Shown here piece by piece: positions 5,040 to 10,294 of a DNA stretch of 10,294 nt. A program made the translations under genes and the position numbers. Below the pieces are notes generated by a model, which searched no databases, had not been told where the DNA came from, and saw only the letters and a program-made list of their open reading frames with translations. Origin of the DNA: Methanobacteriota archaeon (GTDB lineage Archaea > Halobacteriota > Methanosarcinia > Methanosarcinales > Methanosarcinaceae); NCBI GenBank assembly GCA_030837265.1, contig JAUPKV010000596.1, forward strand, positions 1 to 10,294, written 5' to 3'. Every line of letters starts with the position of its first letter. Within the stretch, counting starts at the first letter, position 1.

Positions 5040-6968
5040 ATGCAATATAGTCTGGGTATCGATGCAGGTGGAACCTACACCGATGCTGTAATTTTAAGAG
5101 ATTCGGACTGTAAGATCCTTGACACAAGTAAAGCAATTACCACCTATCCGAACCTTATGGCAGGAATCCGAAACGCGATTAATAAGTTGAATCCGGAGTA
5201 CCTGAATAAAGTAAAACTGGTATCCGTTTCCACAACTCTCTCAACAAATACTATTCTCGAAAAAACCGGATATCCTGTTGGCCTGATTCTTGTAGGGGAT
5301 TATACAATCCCGAAAGAACTTCCTGCGGAGTATTGCATTAATATCAAAGGTGGACATGACAGCAACGGAGATGAACTGCAAGCTCTGGATCTCAATGCCG
5401 TGGAACAATTTGCTTTGAGTTTAAAAGATAAGGTGTCTGCATTCGCAGTATCTTCATACTTCAGCACAAGGAACCCGGAGCATGAACTTAAGATCAAGAA
5501 CATAATTCATGAGCTGATAGGGCATCCTGTTATTTGCGGACACGAACTTTCCCAGCAGCTCGGGGCTTACGAGCGAGCGGCTACAGCAGTTTTAAATGCC
5601 CAGTTAATTCCCATAATCTATCAATTTATCCATTCCATCACAGCCGAAGTCGCACATAGAAACATCGACGCAAAAGTTCTCATGCTAAAATGCGACGGAT
5701 CAGTCATAGATATCGAAGGAGCCAAACACCGTCCTATCGAAACCATATTCTCCGGTCCGGCAGCAAGCATTATTGGAGCCTCTCACCTTTCGGGATTCGA
5801 TACCTGCGCCGTAATAGATGTTGGAGGAACAAGTACGGATGTGTCCATTCTGAAAAAAGGAATCCCCGAGCTATGTGAGAAAGGAGCCGTTGTAGGAGGC
5901 TGGCAAACAAGAGTAAAGGCGATAAGAATGGAAAGTTCTCCAAACGGAGGAGACAGCCATGTATGGTTCCACAAACGTACCCAAATAGGTCCGAGAAGGG
6001 TAATTCCACTTTGTTTTGCGGCAGTGAACTACCCCAATTTCAAAGAAAAACTTGAAAAAAATCCCATACCTTTGAGAACAATGCTCAGCGAGCACATCCA
6101 GCCCACGAAGTTCTTTGTCAGTACCGGAGTTCAGCTTATCAATCCCTCGGAAAATGAGAAAAAACTTTTAGAAATTATAAAAGATGAGCCTCTTTCTGTC
6201 AATGAGATTTTGACTAAAATGAAACGTTTTCCTTCTCCAGCAGTGCTTGAATCACTAATTCAACAGCGTGTAATCCAGGCTATAGGTTTTACACCAACTG
6301 ATGCTCTTCATGTTCTTGGAGAGTACACCGAATGGAATGTAGAAGCTTCTCAGATAGGGGCCAAAAAACTTTCACGTTTTACTCAAATGGGACCTTATGC
6401 GTTCTGCAAAAATGTGAAGAAGCAAGTTGCAAAAAATATGGCTTACAGCTTGATGTCCTTTATACTGGAAGGCAAAGGAAAAGAAGGGATTAAGAAAATG
6501 CTGGAGGAAGAAATCCCTGCCCAGTACAAGGTAAATATTCCTATAGTCCTGCTCGGGGCTCCGGTAAAAGCTTACTATGAAGAGTTGAAAACACTAATTG
6601 ATGCGGAAATTGTAATTCCTGAACAGGCCAGGGTCGGAAATGCAGTTGGAGCCCTTGTGGGTAAAGGGATTACAAGAGTTGAAATAGTTATCCGGCCGTA
6701 CTCAATGGAGAATCCGGATCAGAATTTCCTGGTTTTTACACCTGAAGGCAGAGAAAGATTTGAGCAGTACAGGATGGCATTAGAATACTCATTTAAAGCT
6801 GGTGAAGAACTTATTCTGAATTCAATGAAGGATTTTGGAGTTCCGGATGAGGATATTAAAATAGACCGAAGCGTGGAATACCTGTCTCCTACAGGTTGGA
6901 AGCAAACCCCTATGGAGACAAAAATAACCTTTGTAGGAGTATGTACACCTGGCATTTTAATAGGCTAA
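5040..6968 (+). CDS. Hydantoinase/oxoprolinase A family protein (HyuA-like ASKHA ATPase), copy 2
   Basis: Protein of 642 residues, collinear with the upstream copy and identical at 64 of the first 100 positions by my count. The same ATPase elements are present: GIDAGGTYTDAVI (6-18), GAYERAATAVLNAQLIP (175-191), ETIFSGPAAS (234-243), IDVGGTSTDV (259-268), GGDSHVW (303-309) and RVGNAVGAL (531-539). The winged-helix-like segment (about 374-430) with TPTDALHVLG is retained, and the charged linker of copy 1 is missing, which accounts for the 37-residue length difference. The second glycine of LLGGP in copy 1 is Ala here (LLGAP, 504-508). The ribosome binding site is weak (GGGG about 10 bases before the ATG), but the start aligns with copy 1. 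The regulator gene follows within 11 to 59 bases, so the two are almost certainly co-transcribed. Probably a cytoplasmic ATP-hydrolysing enzyme; substrate unknown, no HyuB nearby. Confidence 0.88.
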   Translation: MQYSLGIDAGGTYTDAVILRDSDCKILDTSKAITTYPNLMAGIRNAINKLNPEYLNKVKLVSVSTTLSTNTILEKTGYPVGLILVGDYTIPKELPAEYCINIKGGHDSNGDELQALDLNAVEQFALSLKDKVSAFAVSSYFSTRNPEHELKIKNIIHELIGHPVICGHELSQQLGAYERAATAVLNAQLIPIIYQFIHSITAEVAHRNIDAKVLMLKCDGSVIDIEGAKHRPIETIFSGPAASIIGASHLSGFDTCAVIDVGGTSTDVSILKKGIPELCEKGAVVGGWQTRVKAIRMESSPNGGDSHVWFHKRTQIGPRRVIPLCFAAVNYPNFKEKLEKNPIPLRTMLSEHIQPTKFFVSTGVQLINPSENEKKLLEIIKDEPLSVNEILTKMKRFPSPAVLESLIQQRVIQAIGFTPTDALHVLGEYTEWNVEASQIGAKKLSRFTQMGPYAFCKNVKKQVAKNMAYSLMSFILEGKGKEGIKKMLEEEIPAQYKVNIPIVLLGAPVKAYYEELKTLIDAEIVIPEQARVGNAVGALVGKGITRVEIVIRPYSMENPDQNFLVFTPEGRERFEQYRMALEYSFKAGEELILNSMKDFGVPDEDIKIDRSVEYLSPTGWKQTPMETKITFVGVCTPGILIG

Positions 6969-7027
6969 TCAAGGTTTAAATGCGCAGTGCTAATGTAAAA
7001 TATGGAACTACAGGAAGTAAGGGAAAA

Positions 7028-7813
7028 ATGGACTCATCACTAATTGATCTTGTTTTTCGCTCTGATAAAAGGAAAAGCCTTCTCATGTTTCTGAATGGCG
7101 GTCCAAAAAATATCGAAGAAATCAGAAACGAACTTGATGTTACTGCTACTTCTATCCTTCCCCAAATAAAGAAATTGATAGATAACGATCTTATTGTCCA
7201 GGAAGACAGGATGTATAGACTTACAGTTCTGGGAGAATATATTACCAGGAAAGTAAAGCCGCTTGTAAGTGCTCTTGAGGTCGTGGAAAAGAATAATCGT
7301 TACTGGACTGGCCATGATCTGAATCCGATTCCCCGACACCTGCTTGAGAGGATCTCCGAGCTTGTAAATTGCGTTGTCGTTGAGCCTGATTTAAACCATA
7401 TTTATGAGCCCTCCCAGAAAATCATAGACAATATGGTAAATGCTAGACAGGTTTCAACTTATGCTTCCTATTTCAACCCTGCCTATTTGCCCTTATATGT
7501 TGAACTAGGGAGAAAGGATGCCGAAATTTCTCTTAACTTCACTCAGTGCGTCTGGGACCATCTATCAAGCAAGCACGCTAACATGATAAAGGAACTAATG
7601 GAAATGGACAATTTAAGCATTTACATTTCTAAAGATGGAATAAAATTCTCAGAGATTACTGTAACCGATAAGTTAATGCTCCTCGGGCTTTTCGACAAAA
7701 ACGGAAAGTTCGATCACCAATTTATTATGAGTTTTGATCCCAGTGCCATCAGATGGGGTCGAGAACTTTTTGATTATTTCAAAAGGCTTTCCAAACAGGT
7801 AAATAAAATATAA
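7028..7813 (+). CDS. Msr/FilR1-type winged-helix regulator (DUF1724), copy 1
   Basis: DNA-binding regulator of 261 residues. A winged helix-turn-helix occupies about residues 4-72: helices around 8-22 and 28-37, recognition helix about 40-53, and wing 57-67. The FilR1/DUF1724 sensor domain follows, ending with the characteristic SFDPSAIRWGRELFDYF (235-251). Studied relatives in Methanosarcina (Msr proteins) control methyltransferase genes one by one, and FilR1 acts in Methanothrix; the ligand of this protein is unknown. I chose ATG 7028 because MDSSLIDL aligns with the start of the next regulator. An in-frame ATG at 6980 with an AAGGT site would add 16 residues and leave only 11 bases after the ATPase gene, so it is a real alternative. 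The gene lies in an operon with the second HyuA-like gene, which suggests autoregulation or shared control. A hairpin terminator follows it. Confidence 0.88.
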   Translation: MDSSLIDLVFRSDKRKSLLMFLNGGPKNIEEIRNELDVTATSILPQIKKLIDNDLIVQEDRMYRLTVLGEYITRKVKPLVSALEVVEKNNRYWTGHDLNPIPRHLLERISELVNCVVVEPDLNHIYEPSQKIIDNMVNARQVSTYASYFNPAYLPLYVELGRKDAEISLNFTQCVWDHLSSKHANMIKELMEMDNLSIYISKDGIKFSEITVTDKLMLLGLFDKNGKFDHQFIMSFDPSAIRWGRELFDYFKRLSKQVNKI

Positions 7814-7827
7814 TGTAAAAAGAAAAT

Positions 7828-7853
7828 GCAGATGAACCCCATGCTGCTTTTTT
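7828..7853 (+). terminator. Hairpin plus T6 terminator of the ATPase-regulator operon
   Basis: Fifteen bases after the regulator stop codon, GCAGATG pairs with CATGCTGC (one bulged G) around an AACCC loop, immediately followed by six T residues at 7848-7853. The layout is that of an intrinsic terminator and marks the end of the second-ATPase and first-regulator transcript. Confidence 0.55.
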
Positions 7854-7870
7854 AGCCTGTTATTAAGAAT

Positions 7871-8025
7871 GAATATATAGTTTTAGTAGCAATATGTTGT
7901 GAAATAATAGCAATTTGCTTATGATGGACTTGGAATTTAAGGTTCAATTGAAGTCGCCTTCTCCCAAAAAGACAAATGATGAGAGTGGTGCGAGATGCTT
8001 AAGGCTTCCAGAATAGACATATAGG
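7871..8025 (+). promoter_or_regulatory. Candidate promoters of the second regulator gene
   Basis: Two TATA-like boxes are visible: GAATATATAG (7871-7880), which would give a leader of about 165 bases, and ACATATAGG (8017-8025), which would give about 20 bases. Downstream of the first box is a palindrome AGCAA-T-TTGCT (7909-7919), with a TAGCAAT half-repeat near 7887-7893. The second regulator thus has its own promoter region after the operon terminator. Confidence 0.4.
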
Positions 8026-8064
8026 AACTACTAATTAAGTAATATTACACAGAGAGGGAATCGG

Positions 8065-8853
8065 ATGGAGTCTTTATTGTTGGATGTTCTCTTTTTTTCG
8101 GAAAAAAGGAAAAATCTCCTTCTGCTGCTTCTGGATGGACCTAAGGATATCGAAGAAATCAAAAACTTACTTGATGTCCGTTCAAGTCCGATAATGACCC
8201 AGATAAAAATTTTGATGAAAAATGATCTTATTATTGAGAACAATAGGCTCTACAAACTTTCCAGTATAGGAGAAATTCTGGTTCCGAAAATGAAGACAAT
8301 CCTCGAAACATTCGATGTTTTCGATAAAAACCACAATTATTGGATAAACCAGGATATGACATCAATTCCTCCTGAATTTCTTGATGATATCGGAAAACTT
8401 GGAAGTTATATGGAAGTAAATCCGGATAGAAATCATGTATTCGAATATCCCAAAGAGGTTGTGAAACATCTCTCGGAGTCAGAAAAAGTGATGATATCAT
8501 CCTCATTCTTTCTACCCATATATCCATCTCTCTGCATTGAGCTTGCGGCAAAAGGCACGGACATATCACTGGTGTTCACGGAATATGTTTACGACAGGAT
8601 GCTAAATGACTACAGAAAAGAGCTTGAACATTTCCTTAACATGAAGTATACAAGGCTTTACGTCTGCAATAATAATAATATGAAAATAGCTTCAAGTATA
8701 GTTACTGATAAATTCATGGCACTTTCCCTGTTTTGTAACAGCGGCATCTATTATAATCATAATCTTGTGAGTTTTGACGAAAGCGCACTTAAATGGGGAA
8801 AAGAACTATTCGATCACTACAGAGGAGTGGCAAGACCTATTTCCAAGGTATGA
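8065..8853 (+). CDS. Msr/FilR1-type winged-helix regulator (DUF1724), copy 2
   Basis: Regulator of 262 residues, collinear with the upstream one almost without gaps; 32 of the first 60 residues are identical by my count. The winged helix-turn-helix spans about 4-72, with recognition helix near 40-53. The sensor domain ends in SFDESALKWGKELFDHYR (236-253), a hallmark of DUF1724/FilR1 proteins. The DNA-reading helix differs from copy 1 (RSSPIMTQ against TATSILPQ), so the two probably bind different sites. AGAGGG at 8053-8058 is six bases before ATG 8065, a good ribosome binding site. It is separated from copy 1 by 251 bases containing a terminator and TATA boxes, so it is probably transcribed on its own. 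By family it should act on methanogenesis or neighbouring genes. The gene it controls is not evident, but the two HyuA-like genes are the nearest candidates. Confidence 0.9.
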   Translation: MESLLLDVLFFSEKRKNLLLLLLDGPKDIEEIKNLLDVRSSPIMTQIKILMKNDLIIENNRLYKLSSIGEILVPKMKTILETFDVFDKNHNYWINQDMTSIPPEFLDDIGKLGSYMEVNPDRNHVFEYPKEVVKHLSESEKVMISSSFFLPIYPSLCIELAAKGTDISLVFTEYVYDRMLNDYRKELEHFLNMKYTRLYVCNNNNMKIASSIVTDKFMALSLFCNSGIYYNHNLVSFDESALKWGKELFDHYRGVARPISKV

Positions 8854-8854
8854 A

Positions 8855-8867
8855 GGGAGTTTTTTTT
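8855..8867 (+). terminator. T8 terminator after the second regulator
   Basis: A run of eight T residues (8860-8867) follows the stop codon by six bases, the typical archaeal oligo-T termination signal. No hairpin precedes it. Confidence 0.5.
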
Positions 8868-8899
8868 CCATTTAACCATCCAAAACAGATCCTTCTAGA

Positions 8900-8930
8900 A
8901 AATAAAAAACAGCCCGGGATTGGGGCGGGC
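8900..8930 (-). terminator. Hairpin plus T tract ending the cupredoxin-like gene
   Basis: GCCCG (8912-8916) pairs with CGGGC (8926-8930). Read on the minus strand, the stem is followed by TG and a T-rich tract (TTTTTTATTTT, 8909 downwards). It lies just downstream of the minus-strand stop codon and back-to-back with the T8 terminator of the converging regulator gene. Confidence 0.55.
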
Positions 8931-8940
8931 AAAAAGAGAT

Positions 8941-9363
8941 TTATTTAACCGTAATTGTAATATTCATATCCGGGGTATCTTTTACATTAAAGAGGTAGCT
9001 TCCCGGTTTGTCAAAGGTAGAATTGAAAGGTACGCTGTAATCTAATGCAGTCTCCGGGAATAGCCCTTCTTTACTTACAAGAACATAATCGGGTTTCTGC
9101 TTTTTTTCACTCCACCAGGATACTATATCTCCGGTCTTTAGATCCAGTTTTGAGGGTACAAAGCCATATTGTGTAGGAAATTTAAGGCGGACTATATGTA
9201 CCTCTCCGGGAACTGAAACTGCATTTCCTTGCTGCTCTTTCATGTCAGCTTGCGGTGCCGAGGTATTGCTGTCCTTGGGCGCAGACTGGGTGTCCTTTCC
9301 GGAACAACCGGAGGCTATCAAGAATACAAATACCAGAATTAAAACAAGAATTTTTCCTCGCAT
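8941..9363 (-). CDS. Cupredoxin-like lipoprotein lacking most copper ligands
   Basis: Exported protein of 140 residues. MRGK is followed by a hydrophobic segment (5-17) and the lipobox IASGC with Cys20, so it is probably a lipid-anchored cell-surface protein. A Ser/Lys/Gln-rich linker (about 21-50) leads to a plastocyanin-like beta domain (about 53-140) with the usual FVPSKLDLKTGDIVSWW, STFDKPGSYLF and ITITVK elements. Compared with the typical blue-copper pattern, the first His is replaced by Asp (KPDYVLV), Cys by Val and the second His by Thr (FNVKDTPDM); only the Met remains. It is therefore unlikely to hold type-1 copper, and a structural, adhesive or other metal-binding role is more likely. 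The ATG at 9363 is preferred because GGTGAT lies four bases upstream and it gives a standard signal peptide; an ATG at 9375 would add five residues. Confidence 0.8.
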   Translation of the reverse strand: MRGKILVLILVFVFLIASGCSGKDTQSAPKDSNTSAPQADMKEQQGNAVSVPGEVHIVRLKFPTQYGFVPSKLDLKTGDIVSWWSEKKQKPDYVLVSKEGLFPETALDYSVPFNSTFDKPGSYLFNVKDTPDMNITITVK

Positions 9364-9401
9364 AAACATCACCATCTTTTAGCCTTTATATTATAAGTTA
9401 A

Positions 9402-9410
9402 GTTTATATT
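9402..9410 (-). promoter_or_regulatory. TATA box of the cupredoxin-like gene
   Basis: AATATAAAC on the minus strand. A start site about 25 bases downstream falls near 9380, giving a short leader that includes the GGTGAT site and supports ATG 9363. A second TATA-like stretch at 9386-9396 lies too close to the gene for the same start. Confidence 0.5.
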
Positions 9411-9592
9411 CATTAGCTTTTTGATGCGAAAGAGAGAAAAATAGAAAGAAATAGAAGGAAATAAGAGAAAAAGATATGAAAAAACTACAGAATCGATGAA
9501 ATAAGGAGTATTAATTCTAGAAATAGTGAAATAAGAAGTATAAAGAATAGAATCATTGGAAAAAGGATGATTCGACGGAAAAACATGAAAAA

Positions 9593-9605
9593 GAAAAAGA
9601 GCAAC
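9593..9605 (-). terminator. T-rich terminator of tRNA-Arg
   Basis: About 16 bases past the tRNA 3' end, the minus strand reads GCTCTTTTTCTTTTTC, two T5 runs split by one C. Such T tracts normally end archaeal tRNA transcripts. Confidence 0.45.
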
Positions 9606-9620
9606 TTCAAAATAATATTA

Positions 9621-9692
9621 CGTCCCGACTGAGACTTGAACTCAGGTCTAAGGCTCCGCAGGCCTCAAGGATATCCACTACCCTATCGGGAC
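9621..9692 (-). tRNA. tRNA-Arg, anticodon GCG
   Basis: A 72-base cloverleaf on the minus strand. The acceptor stem GTCCCGA / TCGGGAC is perfect over seven pairs. The D arm starts GGGTAGTGGAT. Anticodon stem GAGGC / GCCTT (one G-T pair) encloses the loop CTGCGGA, so the anticodon is GCG, reading CGC and CGU arginine codons. The variable loop has four bases (AGAC), and the T arm is CTGAG-TTCAAGT-CTCAG. The discriminator base is G73, usual for archaeal arginine tRNAs. CCA is not encoded and there is no intron. It is a lone gene with its own TATA box, next to ychF on the opposite strand. Confidence 0.96.
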
Positions 9693-9723
9693 ACGAGCGA
9701 GCACCATTCATAAGCACATTCAA

Positions 9724-9732
9724 GCATATAAA
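9724..9732 (-). promoter_or_regulatory. TATA box of tRNA-Arg
   Basis: TTTATATGC on the minus strand, centred 36 bases before the tRNA 5' end. A start about 25 bases downstream leaves a leader of roughly 10 bases for RNase P to remove. The plus-strand reading CATATAAAC could in principle also serve ychF with a leader of about 110 bases. Confidence 0.6.
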
Positions 9733-9864
9733 CTTTGTTCCTTGTTACCGGCCGAATCCGGGATTCATTATCCATGCTCCCGAAAACCTTTTGATAAAAA
9801 AATTATCTCAATCTGAAACCAATGTCAATAAAGATTAAATGTAACAAACTCGTTTTCATATTTT

Positions 9865-10294
9865 ATGTCGATGACCATAGGACTTGCAGGAAAACCCAAT
9901 GCTGGAAAATCAACTTTTTTTAAAGCTGCTACCCTTGCAAATGTTGAAATTGCAAATTACCCTTTCACAACCATCAATGCTAATCATGGAATTACCTATG
10001 TGCGAGTCGAATGCCCTTGCAAAGAAAAAGAAAAGACTTGTGGGAAATGTGTGGATGGAGTGAGACTTGTACCGATTGACATAATTGATGTTGCGGGGCT
10101 TGTCCCGGATGCATGCAAAGGAAGAGGGCTTGGAAATACTTTCCTGGATGAACTCCGACAAGCTCAGGCAATCATTCATGTAGTAGACGCTTCAGGAGGG
10201 ACGGACGCAGAGGGAAATCCTGTAGAGATAGGAGATCATGATCCCCTTGAAGATGTAACCTTCCTGAATAAGGAAATTACTATGTGGCTCTATG
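9865..10294 (+). CDS. ychF: YchF/OLA1-type Obg-like nucleotide-binding protein, 5' part
   Basis: First 143 residues of a TRAFAC-class P-loop NTPase of the Obg/YchF type; the gene continues past the window edge. Family members associate with ribosomes and often prefer ATP to GTP. Visible motifs: P-loop GKPNAGKST (9-17), switch-I region NYPFTT (31-36), Walker B/G3 DVAGL (75-79), and the [15 protein letters not shown] segment (87-101) followed by IIHVVDAS (103-110). An insert with four cysteines (50, 52, 59, 62; CxC and CxxC) before G3 is typical of archaeal members and could bind zinc. The G4 motif, which decides ATP or GTP preference, lies outside the window. ATG 9865 has no clear ribosome binding site. 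ATG 9871, two codons later, is possible, since both starts leave the P-loop intact. It is divergent from the tRNA-Arg gene. Confidence 0.93.
   Translation, partial: MSMTIGLAGKPNAGKSTFFKAATLANVEIANYPFTTINANHGITYVRVECPCKEKEKTCGKCVDGVRLVPIDIIDVAGLVPDACKGRGLGNTFLDELRQAQAIIHVVDASGGTDAEGNPVEIGDHDPLEDVTFLNKEITMWLY

Noticed and set aside
7921..8016. 31-codon frame in front of the second regulator
   Set aside because: No ribosome binding site, poor composition for a protein, and a TAG stop. Reading TAG as pyrrolysine extends it by only five codons, so it does not become a meaningful gene.
9621..9692. Intron or pseudogene in tRNA-Arg
   Set aside because: A first pairing gave a nine-base anticodon loop, but shifting the stem by one pair gives a normal seven-base loop with GCG. 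All stems are intact.
9754..9766. Inverted repeat GAATC-CGG-GATTC as an operator or terminator
   Set aside because: Only five pairs with a three-base centre, between two divergent housekeeping genes and without a T run. It could easily be chance.

Overview
The window looks like chromosomal DNA of a methanogenic archaeon, most likely Methanosarcina or a close relative. The main evidence is two adjacent winged-helix regulators of the Msr/FilR1 (DUF1724) family, a family best known from methylotrophic and acetoclastic methanogens. Supporting evidence is AT-rich intergenic DNA with archaeal TATA boxes, GGAGGT- and GGTGAT-type ribosome binding sites, a tRNA-Arg without encoded CCA, and an archaeal YchF-type nucleotide-binding protein carrying a four-cysteine insert. 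The genus is an inference, because no search could be run.

Layout. Positions 171-2037 hold two minus-strand genes: a DUF488 protein and a DEAD-box RNA helicase with an intact catalytic core and a CshA-like C-terminal tail. A 56-codon gene with an excellent ribosome binding site follows on the plus strand (2274-2444). Positions 2759-8853 form the most distinctive part: two tandem paralogous proteins of the hydantoinase/oxoprolinase A (HyuA-like ASKHA ATPase) family, then two tandem paralogous Msr/FilR1-type regulators, all on the plus strand. The second ATPase and the first regulator are almost certainly one operon. The 241-base gap between the two ATPases holds five 18-bp tandem repeats, each with a TATA-like core, followed by a TATA box, a 10-bp palindrome and a 9-bp inverted repeat, so it is probably a regulated promoter.

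On the right, a minus-strand lipoprotein with a cupredoxin-like fold (8941-9363) appears to have lost three of its four copper ligands. It is followed by a purine-rich intergenic tract, a minus-strand tRNA-Arg(GCG) with its own TATA box, and the start of ychF, which runs off the window.

How the genes may work together. Msr/FilR1 proteins are known, in the cases studied, as gene-specific regulators of methanogenic methyltransferase genes. Their pairing here with two HyuA-like ATPases that lack the usual HyuB partner suggests a small regulon handling a methylated or amide-type substrate, or an ATP-dependent maintenance step. That role is a hypothesis. The helicase, tRNA and ychF are ordinary translation and RNA-metabolism genes with no evident link to the central module.
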